From contig NC_019868.2 in NCBI RefSeq assembly GCF_002234675.1, positions 8,301,447-8,365,446 on the forward strand: a stretch of DNA of 64,000 nt. Reading direction: 5' to 3'. Origin of the DNA: Oryzias latipes (Eukaryota; Chordata; Actinopteri; Beloniformes; Adrianichthyidae). Every line of letters starts with the position of its first letter. The first letter of the stretch is position 1. Shown here piece after piece: positions 50,306 through 64,000 of the stretch. The notes beneath the pieces were generated by a model. It saw only the letters and a program-made list of their open reading frames with translations. It was not told where the DNA came from and ran no database searches. The translations under genes were made by a program, and so were the position numbers.

Positions 50306-53300
50306 AAAAGTCCTTCTACTGCCCCTAGTGGAATGATGAGGAACTACAGGGCAGAAACATGAACCAAGTTCCATACAAGGAATTTATAAGGAAAGTTTGG
50401 ATCATCCTAAAGAGAATGTTTAAATAACTCTCAATCAAATATGAAATGAATGAATATATAGAATTAAGTAAAAGGTTTTAGGTTGGTTTAAAAAAAAACT
50501 GAATCCTGGTGGCAAGGCAATATCCTACACTGAAATACAGAATTCATTGCTGCAATTCTTCCAACCCCAGTTATTGTTTGAAGATCTGGGAAAATTGAGG
50601 CCTCCGCCCTTTACTGGTAGAGTTTGCAACACTTGAATTGAATGCCATTGTTATAATTACATTTAATTTGTATTAAAATTAGTTACAGTGTATTTATGTA
50701 CTGAAAGATGCAAAAGCTTTAAACATCCTACTAAACATTAATGAGGTATTGGTGAATTAAGGCAAAGACAGTTTAAAGCCTTTTAATTATCTGACATTTA
50801 GAAGAAAAGGTTTAGGCTGCTCAAAAGGAAAGGTTTTTCAACATAAAAATTCAGCTGAAGCGACACAGGTCTATTCTTTTACAAACTTTTGTGAACTTTA
50901 ATTATTCAATCATTTGTCCATGAGAGATAACAATACATCTACAAATAAAAACAGCCCTAAAATCATGTTTTGGATAGAATGGGGCTCACATACAAAGATA
51001 CATTAAAGTTAGCGACTATCCTTTTATTGGATGTGTATGAGTCAGTGCAAATTTGGTTATGAAGTTCAGATTTCTGTAACTTATGAGTTTTGTCCATTTC
51101 TTGTATGTTGAGGTGCTATTTTTCTCTTATTATCTGAATCTTTTGGTGCTTTGAGTTTTTTAAAGCAGGACTTTTACGTACTTCCTTTCATTCTCTTCAT
51201 TGTCCTGCTTTATTCACGGTGTTGCAAACTCTACGGTTGTGCTATTTAATTCAAAGCCCGATTTCACAACTTGAGGTATTTATTTTATCAAGTTTATTAT
51301 TTTATATGTGGCAATTGCCTAAAAATCCAAAAGTAGATCCATTTAAATAAAAGTCTGTAATTCAACAAAATGAGAAAAATGCCAATAGGGGAACACTTTA
51401 GCAGTGCTCTAGCCTCCGCCCTAAATGAGGAGATCATTATCCTACAACTGGGGGTGATTACTTAGATTGCTTCAGGGATGAACAAAGTGTTGCTCAGCAT
51501 GTTAATGATTAGGATGTGAGAAAAAAGAGATTTTCTTTTTGCCAAAAGATATTTGGAAATGTCTGGAGGAGTTTTGCTAAATGATGCTAAAAACTCTTTT
51601 CTGCAGAAGTTTTTATTGGAGGCTTTTCTGTGTATGACAGAAGACATTAGACTTGATTAATGTCTAATTAATCATTAATCAAACCACCATCTCCTCAGTT
51701 TGTCATCGTGTTGTTAATAATACAGCATTGTTCAATCTGCAGAGATGCAAGGTTCAGCACAACTTGTCAGGAGAAATGGAGACATTTCAATGACAACTTC
51801 CAAAAATGACAGGTCTCAAATCATCACTCCTATCATTTCTAATTTTTTGAGTGTGCTCCCATAAATGCCCACAATGCACACTCAAAGACAAACATGAGAA
51901 ATCTATTGTGCACACTTCTTTTGACAGATGCAATCCACAGTAAATTTAAATGCAATGTGGTTATTTAGCTGTTAAATCCTCAGAAATATTTACCTTTACT
52001 AAATAAGGCCTATAGTGTGCAAAACTCATCATTTGCTTTTTGAGGTCAAAACTGTTGAAAAAAACCAAACAAATTGAAAGGACCATAAATTCAGTTGACA
52101 GTTTTACTGAGTCACGGAGGAGATGAAGGTAATGACGTTTCTGTTCGTCCCTCCTCCTCCTCTTGATCTTTACTTTCCGTCTCTGGAGGGAGGCCAAAGC
52201 GTTTAGCTTCTCAACATCCCACCCAGCCACAGGCACACAGTTGTGTGTGCATGCATGCATCTTCTTCCAGGAAAATAATTACTTTCCTTCCTGGCTGGTC
52301 TCTCAGAACCAACCTCCTTCAGCGCTGAATCTGTGTCAGAGCAGTGGAGGAAAAAAGCTGTGAACTGTCTGCCTTGCTCTCCTGGGCATTACCAGTCAAG
52401 TCTGATGGACAGAACGGAAAAGGAGGTGGAAAAATGCTCTGTTTTACCTAAATGGCAGCGAGAGGAGAGAGAAACCGTGTCGGAGTCCCACTTTTTAAGA
52501 TGTTAGTCGTCTGTGGATGCTTACTTATGGCTTTAATGATAATATTCAGGCTGCGCAAAGAGGACAAAGAAATTAAGCACAAGAAAATGGAGAGGAGACC
52601 AATGCATGGAAGTGCTTCTTCAATTCATACAATGCTGCTATGCATCATTAGAACTGGCTCTCCCACTATGCGTTGTTCCCTTTTCCTCTAATGGTGCATG
52701 CTGCTTGAACTGGGAAGTTCTTTTCTGGGTCTCTAATGGAGAATTTAAAAGTGGATGTCATACAAAACCCTTTAGCTCCTGAAGTTGGCAAAAAGTTGTG
52801 CTTTGTGAAAGCAGCAGCTGACGTATTTCAGGCAAACCTGTGGATCTGTGGAAATAAAGACGCACACACATGAAAAAAAGATGGAATTTTTTTGTGGATT
52901 TCATTAAAAGGTTTAAAAAACATCTTAAATCCCCCCAAAATGTCTGCCAATTTTTGATGTAATGGGCTTTACTTAGTTAAAGTAAGTGAGGTTTAGTATC
53001 TTCCAAATGTAATCACTTTAAGAAGGAATGTAGGATCTTTACAGTTTTAGTTGGGATTTGTGCAAAAAAAGTAAAAAACAAACAAACACCTTTTCAATCT
53101 GATTTGACTTCTACCTGAATTCCATTAATATTAGAATGACCATAGAAGTCATGTTTAAAGCTCGGAAATTACTTGGATAGATTCCACATTATATTGAAAA
53201 GATCTAAGAGTATTTGAAAGGAGGGGTAAACTGAACAGGCTAAATTAAAGCTTTAATAACTGAGTGTTACATTCTCTTCAAAACATTATACCAAATCAGT

Positions 53301-53989
53301 TTTATTCCATGGAATATTCATCTTATCAGGCATTTTCCAATTCATGGCAACCATGTAGATCAAAAAGCTGTCTAACAGAAAATCATGCTTTTTTTGTCAA
53401 TTATTTCAAGGCTCTATGCAATAACTAAATAAAAGATAAGAAGGTCACAAGAGCACACAAAAATAGCACAGGTGTACATTACATTTTATTATGCATCATA
53501 GCAAACATTATCCCTAAAAATGATCACAGGTCCTGTAGGCCTGATACTTTGAAAATGAGCAGATGGGATGTTAGCAAATGTTTTGATGTCTCTAGTTTGA
53601 TGTCCCCTTCGATGTTGTTTGAGCCACTCTCAGAACTCAATGAAGCTTCTTCTTAACCCCAAGAAACATCACTTCCTGAACCTGCTCCTCCATCGAATTC
53701 TTCCTCATCAAGACTCTGAAGTGAGACTAAAACCTCCGTAATGGTCAATTTTTGCTCTGCTTGTCTGTTTTGTCTCTCTTGAGTGAATGAAGCTATAACT
53801 TGGTATAACTAGACAAGGAGAAATATCAGTAAAATGTGGCAAATAGTGCAAAATGTCCAACCTATAAAAAACATTGAATCAATTTGAGTGCTACAGTCAT
53901 TTGAGGTAGTAACTCCTAGATTTCTTTTTTGTCTTGGAATTTTAATGATAAAACAACGTTAGAACAAAATATACACAATTTAACCCTTG

Positions 53990-54192
53990 TGCTATCTTAG
54001 ATGACCCCACCCTTACATTGACGTGTTCTCCCTACCATGACAAAGGTGGATAAAGGTGGAAAGATTTCATGTAATCCATGGACACCAGTGAGGATCACAA
54101 ATCATTGAAGAAAAAAGGTTCAGAGCACTGTCTAGTGGGTCTAGATGACCCAACTCCCAATGTCAAAGTGCCTAGGATAGCACAAGGGTTAC
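53990..54192 (+). mobile_element. TTAA-flanked MITE
   Basis: Full-length plus-oriented copy with TTAA on the left and TTAC on the right; close to the family consensus. Confidence 0.87.
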
Positions 54193-57100
54193 AGAAAATT
54201 TAGGTTCCATAGGTCCATAGGCTTTTTAAGCCAAGTCATGGCATTGCAAACAATGTCATGACTTGTCCCAGAAGGACAGCCTCAGATCAAATCTAAAAAA
54301 TGTGCTGTGTGACGGAATCGCAACCAGAAATAACTCCCTTTTGCACCAATACCATATTTTGCTTTAAGCTTTTTTAAAAAAAAAAAAAAGCTTTTCAGTT
54401 TTAGTAGTGTTGTATATCTAACAGTTAGTTTATAGTTTATATTTAAATGCAGAACATTTAATTCTGCACTGTATAAGAATCAAAGGTAGGAGTATGTTAG
54501 AGGTCCAAAACCTCAGGGGCACAAAACGACAAACTGAAATTATTTGACTCTTTAACCTCTGACCTCTACACAAATTTTAATGATAATAAACAAGGCAGAT
54601 AAATTAAGAAGTGAACTAAATTAATTTGCATTCCATTTTAGACAGAAAGTCTGGAACTTTAATGTATACTGTTCAAAATGAGGGATTACGTTAGAAATGT
54701 TTTGTGGAAGTGTGGATTCATAAAAACATGTAAAAAAAAATCGAAATTTCCACTGCATAGACAAAAGCCAGGCAAAGATCCTAATAAAGGAGGAAGCTTC
54801 AGCTGTTCAAGATATGACCCTCAGTCCAGTGTTCACCTGCATTTTCTTGTCATTTGTACATTTTGTGCTATAATACATAAAAAAAGTAAAAAAATAGTTG
54901 AAACCTAAAGGCCGAAATATCAGCTTTAAAATAGAAATGATAGTAATAAAAATATTATTTTATCTTTATTTTCAAATGGTGATACGTCCCTTTAAAGATT
55001 GCTTTTGAAGTTGGAAGAAACCGAATAAAAAGGAAAAGAAGCCATTTCTGACTTTGATCCAAGATGCCTTTTCTCTTATCTGCACCATCTTTAATAGAAA
55101 GTTTTTTTGTGTACATCAGAAGTTTGAATCAAATCTGAACAATTGTATATTATGTATCACTGTACATTTGAACACACATTCAGAGTATAAGCTGAGAGTG
55201 GCTTTAAAATAAGTTTAACGTTCCTGCTAATCAATATTGGTAGAAATAAATGCTTAAAAATAAAACAGGGAATAGTACAGAAAATGTGTTTATCTTTTTT
55301 AATCTAATATGCTTTTATGTTACACTTAACTCTCTGTTAGGAGCAATATTGAATAGTAGCCCACAGAGTAGCCACAAATCAATCCACAAAACAAACCCAC
55401 AATGCAACACAGAACCCCACGCATAAGCCTTTAAGAAGGTTGGACATGTAACTTGCAAATATTCCTGTCGAAACGCTACATCTACACACATATTCAGATT
55501 TTTAGATTTTTAAGTGCCTAAACCCCATGAAAAAATAACACTGAGCATAACTTAAGCGCATGAATGCTTTGAGGGAGTTAGTAAAACCTCCAGTCTATTT
55601 TGGTGATGTTGGCGATGACTTGAGTTGAGCGTCCTCAGGAGGTACGAGAGATGAAGATCCATGTGTGGGAGAGGTATGGGGGAGAAGGAGGGAACCTGCA
55701 ATGACAGCTGAATGAGTGTGGGGGAGGAGACCACATTTTAATCTCATATGTGATTGGCAATGAAAAGGTGATGGGGAGCTATGATCGGATAGAAGCTGAC
55801 TCATGATGTGGAACAGCTGATTAGGACTTAGTGACGTGAAAACAAAAACCTTCTTAACAGATCTTCCACCAAGCTGTGTACCTTCGAAACAGCTCAGATC
55901 CAGCACACCACCAAACATTTTATTGTGGAAATTTGTCTGATCTGTTGTTTCTGTCTTTTTGCAATTTTTGGTCAAATTATCCTTTTCATAATCTGAATTT
56001 GGCCTGTGCTGAAATGAATCACGCAGCTTTTTAAAAGGAGTTTCAGTTGTAATATGGGGGCACCTGTGCGCGTGCATGTAACGTGCACACACGTGCATGT
56101 GACGTACAGGCTTGCATTCAACTTAAAGCACCAAGTCCAGGAAATCTTGTTTTTAAAAACTATTTCTGTTATGAAATACTCAATAAATAAGATTTTCAAC
56201 TCTATTAAAAAAAAAAAAACAAGATTTTTTTTTAAAATAGAGATTTATTTAATCAGGACAATCAGGAAACCTGTGTTACAAGCAACCCATAGAAACTTCT
56301 CCAGCTGGAAAATTTAAACCCAGAGAACTTTTTATGCTGTGGAATCCTGGAGGAAGGAGGGTCTTTTCGGATTCACAAGGTAGTTCTGCATTTAACCAAA
56401 AATATCATTTGTGTTTTTTAGAAAGATTTAATTTATCAGGCTCTTGACTTTAGTGACTAATATGAAAAAATCTCAATGTTTGAGTTTATGTGCTAAAACA
56501 GCATTACACTTATTAAAACAAAATATGGGGATATTTTTTGGTTTACATGTTAAAAAAGATCATGTTTAATTTAAAGAGATATGGTTCATGAAGATCCCTT
56601 CTGACTTTTGCAAACAATGTGTAAAAATCTCAGTGTTTGATAGAGAGTTCAGTTAGTAAGTTTGTGCTCATAAACTTACTAACTCATTATCATTCAAGCT
56701 ATAAGTAAGCTTCCACAGGTTTACAAATAAACCTGCCTTGCCTACCTCTCACAGATGTCTGAGCAGGCTTATGGATGGGTTGAAAAATGCGATTTGGGGG
56801 CCCCTCACAGAGTGCCACCAGCTGCCCAACCAGGTTACATCCACACACAGGTGAGGCTTCCTAGACCGAATAATGATTCTGAATGTCATTGTTTGCATTG
56901 TTTTTCTAACACTCCATAAAATCTACAAAAGCTTCATTAAACAATAGTGACACCCCCACACTACCTGATGCACCCACCCCTCCACATCCAGGTGTCATAC
57001 TAGGGAGGGGACAAGCACAACCCACTTTGCTACGTTATATTGGTCACATGGTATAAGTTCCACCTACTTTCTGACATGTTCTCAGTGACGTCATGACCCC

Positions 57101-60100
57101 CTCCCCATTTGTGACGCATTTCCGGTTCACGCACGTGTGCATACACGTGCATACCCCTGTATTACTACTAGTTTCTGATGATGTTGCTGCATTACTTTCT
57201 TGCTTCAATATTTGGAAGAAAGTTCCTAAAGTTGTGTTGACTCTACTGAGTTTGCCTGAGAGAAGCACAAAATGTTGCATTGTAGGAAGTAACAGTTTAG
57301 TCTTAACAAGAGCCAGTCCTAGTCCCTATGTGGAGGAAAAGATTCTGACTGAATGATTCAGACCAAATTGATCCTGAGCCTCTCCAATTGAAATTGGGAT
57401 TGGGGAGAACCCAAAAGGATCACATGTGTTCTTCAGGTTCATGGGAGTGGTGGGGTAGGAGGAGAAAAGTGGAAATGGAGTGCTAACCTCTCTTTCTCAC
57501 ACTGACTCAAAAATATATATCTGTTTTTTTAAACTTGTCAGAAGCTCATAAGAAGTGCTGCTCTAAGTTGTTGTATCTATGGCAACTACTGTTGCCACTG
57601 CCCTAGATAGAATGACTCAGAGTGACTTGATAAAAATCACTGTCGACTGGTTCAACATGGCAGCGCCTGTATCAGGAAGCAATGGTGAGGGATTGTGCCT
57701 CATTTCACGAGAGCCAGAGGTAAAGCATTTTCTATGGGTGACGTGACACATTGATTCAACAAGAAGGCCCGGGTTTAAATCCTTTCTGTCTGTGTGAAGT
57801 TTGCATGTTCTCCTTGCACATGCGTGGGTTTTATCCAGGGACTTCCTCCCACAGTCCAAAAACATACTTCATAGGTGAATTTGTGACTGTAAATTTGCAC
57901 CTAGGTGTGATTCTGAAACAGTCTAAAAACCTGTTTAGGGTATACCCCATCTTTGCCCAACAGTAGCTGGGATAGGCTCCAGCAACCCAGTGACCCAAAG
58001 AGATACAGCATGTTCTGAAAATGGATGTAAGTTAAGTTGAAAAAAATTGCTTCCTTTAAAAACCCACTCTGATAAAAAAGGTGTTTTTAAAATGTTCTTG
58101 TGGCACTTTTCTAATGAAGGACAGATATAAAGAAAAGCACACTTAAAGGGCCTATGGAATGGGAAATTAACTTTATCGAGCTTTCAAAGTTATTATAATG
58201 TTCATTTCTCACTATAAAGACACCCAAAAGAGGTGTTTTGATCTCTTCAGGCATTTCTGAGCATTCTTCTAAAAACCTGCGCTCCGAGCATCAGCCCCTC
58301 CATATTCACCAAAATGAGCGGGTTCTCACGTGCTGACATATGTAAGTGAGAACAGCCCCTTCCAGGAAGAGCCTGCACTGCCAGGACCTGGGTCACACTT
58401 TCGGTCGGAATAAATCATTCGCACATGCGCAGCAGTGTTTTTAAAAACCGGAAGCGAAACTTAGTTCCGCCGAGCGGCTACATACATAGATACGTCAGCT
58501 CGGTTATTTTATTATTATTATACAAGATGATCTCCTAAACGTGCTTTTATTAATGTTACGGTTATTATGAAGCGCCTGTTCGCTCATCATTTTAATTTGT
58601 GTGGTCAGTGCTTTTTCTGTTGAAAAACGGAGCCGGAAGCCAGGATTAGCAGTATGCTAACAGGGGCTAACAACATTAGCATGAACATAAATCCATGCGT
58701 GAAACGCTACAATCTGCATCTTGGCTGCACGTAAATATGTGGGAATAACATCAGCCTTTATTTTGTCGGGACACGACTGGAAACACAAATGTTTGAACGG
58801 TTTCTAAGGACTGAGCGGTCTTTCTGCTTCGAAGCTTACACACTGCGTTAGCTAGCGCTCCGAGCTCTGCCCCGACACACACTTTTACCGAGAGACCCGC
58901 TTCTCCTAAAATTCCGGTTGCTCTTTCACGCAGAGCTGCGGGACGGATCACAGTCCTAAATCTCCCACACGTAACAAAGCATCCTTACTTCCCCTAAAGC
59001 ACAAAACTTTAAGTCCGTCTGCTCTGCTAGAGACACGGTCGCTCGCTCCACCGGTCTAATCAAACGCAGGACCGGACCACTTCTTTTCTATTTTGTTTAT
59101 TTTATTTTTTTTATAGTCACTTCCCTCAGTTTAGACTGGATCATCGTGGATGAGTCATTATTTGGGAAATAAAAGAAATAAAGTAAAATGACGAATGGCA
59201 ATTTTATATATATATAAGAACGAAAAATTAAAAATACCCCCCAACGATATCATCGTCCATCCCGATGGTTGACTGCAAACATCGTCAACTGCCAATTTAG
59301 GGGACATTGCCCAACCCCACCAGGACCGCCCCCTGGCTAACACTAACGCCCACTTTCTACATGGAGCTAGCAGTTATCGGCTAAAGGCTTTTCTTTAATA
59401 TTCACAATTTGCACATACCGGTACATCTTTGTAAAAGTTCAGATGTTGTTTGTTGCACTGCCTAGGCCAACTCTAGGTTGATGTCATGAAATGGGTGACA
59501 CCCACAATGAGCAAAAGGCGGAGCCTCAGAGATCGAGTCGTCTTACCTCCAGGTAGGAAAAAGGGCAGCAAAAATAACTAATATTAAAAAAAAAAATCTG
59601 TCTTTAGCGTGCTAAAGGTAATAAATATATTATCATAAACATCGATATAGATTACTCTGAAAGGTTAAAGAAAAGCACGATAAAGACTTTTTAAAATTGC
59701 ATTTCTGAGTATTTCTTTAATCAAATAGCTGAATCAGGACCAGATGAGAAAACTCAGTTTGAATTAGCTTGTATTTGCAGAGTAGGTGGTACAGTCGGTG
59801 AGCCACAAGCTCCCTGCTCCGCTCCATTCTGATGCATCCACTTGTAGACAAATATACCCTCGTATGTCTTTGTTTTTCCTCGTCTGAGCTGGAATCTGGA
59901 TCAAAACTTTACGGCTGGATTGCTCCAATATTGGTCGCCGTTTTTGTAACACATCTAAAGTTAGGTGGGGGTTGTGAGGGGTTAGAAGCTAGTGGGGTAT
60001 ACTGTGAACAGAGAGCTCTCAGCAACGTGGCGAGGAAGTAATGATCTCCTTCCACTCTGCAGAAACTATTTCCTAAATGACACAGCTTTTTTGATTTTAG

Positions 60101-63100
60101 CAAAAAACACCATAATCATAATTAAAAAGACCACTGGGAATGGTTTCACAATACATAAACAGATGATTGTAAAGGAGCTTTAAACATGTTTTTAAATCTG
60201 TTTCATTGCACAAAGGAGGAAGAAATTTGTTGTAGACAACAACCGATTGAATTGCAGGTTCAGGTCGGCTCATCTAGAATCTACACGCTGTTATACTATA
60301 ACATTCAGCTGAAACTGGGAGGGCAGAGGGGACATGGTGATTGCCCCCCAGGGGGGAAAGCAAGGACATGGCTGAGACGTGATGACCACTGGTTCCATTA
60401 AAGGGACATAAAGTTCTGTCCTGCTCAATGTAAAAGCATTCATGCACAATCAGATAGCTTAAATATGCGCTTGAGTCACCATCATTGTGAATTCCTTGGA
60501 GGAGATGTTAAAATAAGCAATCACACAAAACGAAGCACTGGAGGCATCTAAATCCGGGTGAAACAATGAATATTTAATGTTCTTGTTTAGCTTTATCCTT
60601 CTAATGGGAACACTTTAAAAAACAGAAAATGGATAACTTTGGTTTTATGCCCTCTTGTGACATGAAAGCTGCTAAAGGTTGTGTAGATGTTTTTTGTTTA
60701 AGCCATCACAGTCCTGGGGGATTTTCATCATAATGAAAGTTAGTGTTTTAATCTGGTCAGTGGAGGGGAGAATTTGGGTTATTGGAATCTATCAATCTTC
60801 AGTGTCTTCAGAATAAAGCTCATCCTAAGGAAACATCTGGAGGAGGCATTTACCAGAAATCAGGAAAGCTATTTTGCGTGTGTCAGTCAGAGTTTGCTGG
60901 ATTTAGAAAAGCTTCTTATTTCAGCTGAAATGTGCTTTCTTCTTTCATTTTGACCTAAACAATATCATCTGTGGTTTACAGGAAAAGGCTGGGCTGAAAA
61001 TGTTTCTGATTATATATAAATCACGCCTAGCTGTTCAGAAATGGAGGAGCTGATAGAAGGATTCAGAAACAAAAATTTGGCAGTATTAAAAAATAACAAC
61101 ATAAAAACAAAAAGATTTTGGGTTTTTATTGGGTTGACAGCTGAATGTCAACCTTTTTATTAAAGAATCCTTTCATAAGCTTTATGGTAACAAAGTTCCT
61201 ATACAATAAAAAGTATTTTACTATAAAAAAAGGATCAATTTAATGTATGCTACACAGTTTAGCAATTTAAACAATTGGAAAGTGCTTAAATACAGAAGAA
61301 ATGTCAAATGTGCTTATTTCCTTGCAGCGTTGCCTCGAGGGTTTAAAGACCAACTTTAATGAAGTGGTGTTTTAACATGTTCTTGTAGTATTTTTATGAT
61401 GAATGATGTATAATAGATGGATGTATAAAGTAAATATGGCTAAAAATTGTATTTCTGAGTATTTCTTTATTCAAATCATTCTGAATCAGGAGTAAATGAA
61501 AAAGACCACTAGTAGAAGCTTGTAGTTGTTAGAAGCTACAGCGGTGGGCTACAAGATCTCTGCTCTGCTCCGTTTTGATGCATCCACTTGCAGCCAAATA
61601 GATCCATGGACGTCTCTGTTTTCCTCGTCTGAGCTGGAATCTGGATCAAAACTGTAGGGCTGAATAGATACAATAATGCTCGCCATTTTTGTTGCACCAC
61701 TAATGTTAGGTTGGGGGTATGAGGGGCTGTAAGCTAGCGGAGGGGTGTAAACAAAGGAATGATGGGAAGTGGGGGTGGGGTTGCTTAATGCTAACAGTCC
61801 TGCTCACAACTCAAAGGATGACGTTCTAACAAACACCTGAAGCTCTGCAGGAACTCTGTCCTAGAAAATGACAGATTTTTGTGTAAGTTTTAGCTAAAAA
61901 CAACATCTGCATCATCACCACTGGGAATATTTTGACAATAAATCAAATGATAATCAGAATGGAAAAAACACAATTTGAGACAACCAAATGCTTCACATTC
62001 TCTTTTAAATTCTTCTTCAGTCAGTTGGATCAAGTGTGGGAAACCTGTGCCAAAGCTGCTGTGACTTTAAAGTGTCTAAAAAGGATAAAAACTATTCCGT
62101 TTGTGTGTTGTGACAAAGTAGTTGTATCTACTTGTCACCTGTCTGTCATAGCTCATCACTTTTAGACACATCATGCACAACTACCAAATGTTTCAGACTG
62201 GTTTGATTTTTGTCAGGTTTCTTACCTTCTCTTCCTGGTGCCCAAAGTACAAAATGGTGGCAGAGGCCTTCACTTCCTGTTTAGTTGTTGGGCACAGGAA
62301 GTGGAAAGAATTTGGATTTCTTTGTATAAATCTTTTGTTGTAATGATTTGAGTTGTTTGTTTATTTATGTTTGTCTTTGTTGGCAGGACTTTAAACTGTA
62401 TGATTTACAAGACATTTCTAGCTTTTGTTGTATATTTTTATTTTTGTGAAAACAATAGAGACATAACTAAATCTAAACAAAAATAAAACACGATAAAAGA
62501 TTTTCAAACTCTCTTTTATGATTAACTGTGGACTCTTGCTAAATGCAGGAGTTGATTAGGATTACAGACAAAAGAACAGTGCGCTACAGCTACCTCGCTG
62601 AATTCCCCGTCATTAGCAGGAACACCAAGCTCCTTTCAAACTCATTAGGTGATAAAACAAACCTCTCATTTCCCATTAAAAAACCCATTCGTCCTCCCTC
62701 ACTGCCAAAGCCCCCTCCCTGCACACCTCCACTCCTAACCAAGAAAGAAAATGTCGCTGCTTTTATAAGTTATCATTCCAGGGCCTGGTTTTACAATTAA
62801 AGCAGTCCATGTGAGCTCTTTATCTATCTTTTATCTGCAACATTTCCATTTTTTTTAAGCTTTAAGAAGATTTTTTACCTTTAAGTTTCCGTTTTCTTTC
62901 CTATTGAGATTTTTCAGCTGAAGGCAGATAATTATTAATGGACTAAAATATACAATTTTCAATTGTTTTGGCATAAAAAAATGAAAACATTGGTTTGATG
63001 ATTTAGAGAATTTCTTTAAAAACATTTAAGATTCTTTTATACCCTTTTTTTATTTTACAAAGGAAAGAATTGAACATTCAGAATAAAATACAGCAAAAAT

Positions 63101-64000
63101 AATTTCTGGTTTCCTGGCAGAATAGCAATTTATTTAAATTTCAACAAAAAGAAATACTTGTTTGTGCTTTGTTTAGTTTAGTCAACAGCTTTGTTTATGT
63201 ACACTTTATTACACCATTGTTTTTTGATTAATTGTTCATTTGTACTACACATATTTAAAGTCAATTCCATCACTTCAGACTTATGGAAGACCCCATACTC
63301 CCCAAAACTAACATGTATATCGTTAATAATTTATAGATGTAAAAAAAAAAGATCTTAAATTGTAAGAAACATTCATTTAAAGCTGCTTAGTGTCAAAATT
63401 CAAGTTAGCATGTTCCTTTCAGCCAGGATCAACATCATCTCGGAACGCTTCCATCTGCCTGCTCTGATTTGTTGTGGTCTGGGGAAAATCCAACAGATCC
63501 CAAACACCAGCCGGCAGCCTCATCCGCTTTACATCTGAGATCCTGAAGACGCACCTGAGCACAACATTTCCCACTTTTCAGCAGTGATTTTGAGAAGCTG
63601 TGATGTCTCTGGGCACATTTCCTCACTGTGATGTAGATCAAACAGGCAGTTTTGGTTTAGATGTTTTTTTTTTAAGGAAGGAATGGCAAACTTAAGCTGG
63701 AGCGCTTTACAAATTTGCATGGATGTCTTCGTGTCGCAGCACTTTGTATGTCAACCAGTAAAAGATGTTAAAAATGAGAAAGCTCAGGGGAAAGACAGCT
63801 CTAGAAATGGTGTCGATCCGTTTGGCCCGGTCCACAAAGCGCTTACTAAACACTTCTCCATCATACATGGTCATTGGAGGGGGCGGGGAGAACACTGTTG
63901 CCCCCTCCAGAGGAGCGCCATCCTTGGTTTGCAGGCAGTGACCGAGTCCGTAACCCCGGAAGTAAAAACCACGGCTCTCCCTCACCAGTTCCTCCTCCTG

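Overview
The window is vertebrate nuclear DNA from a teleost fish. Genes are split by GT-AG introns, the intergenic DNA is AT-rich, and the repeats are fish-type (tRNA-headed SINEs, CR1/L2-like and RTE-like LINEs, TTAA-flanked MITEs). A medaka-like genome (Oryzias) is a plausible guess but cannot be shown from this sequence.

Six genes are supported. At 29-4403 (+) lies a NIPA2-type magnesium transporter; its terminal exon is repeated at 7319-7953 by a 3.5-kb tandem duplication. Then come timm8a (9958-11669, -), btk (12716-19316, -, 17 coding exons), rpl36a (23452-25807, +), gla (26514-31575, -, 7 coding exons) and the last exon of a glycine receptor alpha gene, best match glra4 (63707-64000, -, cut by the window edge). 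The order and strands TIMM8A(-) BTK(-) RPL36A(+) GLA(-) match human Xq22, which supports orthology. rpl36a and gla are convergent, with about 0.7 kb between their stop codons.

The genes do not form a pathway. TIMM8A is a mitochondrial intermembrane-space chaperone, BTK a cytoplasmic/membrane signalling kinase, RPL36A a 60S ribosomal protein, GLA a lysosomal glycosidase, NIPA2 a Mg2+ transporter and GLRA4 a chloride-channel subunit.

From about 31.7 to 63.4 kb there is no recognisable host gene. It holds LINE relics at 37.88-39.1 kb (5'-inverted RTE-like) and 48.0-50.3 kb (CR1/L2-like with the RT palm deleted), a 654-bp inverted-repeat element at 34140-34793, a TA-flanked element at 36323-37690, and a decayed IS630/Tc1-like transposase split by a retro-insertion with a 16-bp target duplication (45607-46258). 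Copies of two DNA-transposon-derived families are scattered throughout. One is a ~200-bp MITE beginning CCCTTGTGCTATC at TTAA sites. The other is a 0.6-0.77-kb element with TTTAAAG termini.

The most informative structure is the nipa2 duplication. The MITE at the junction of the two 3.5-kb units is a mosaic of the MITEs at the outer ends, so the crossover can be placed within a few bases near 4649-4654. I did not find a clearly new functional system; the novelty here lies in genome rearrangement and transposon structure.
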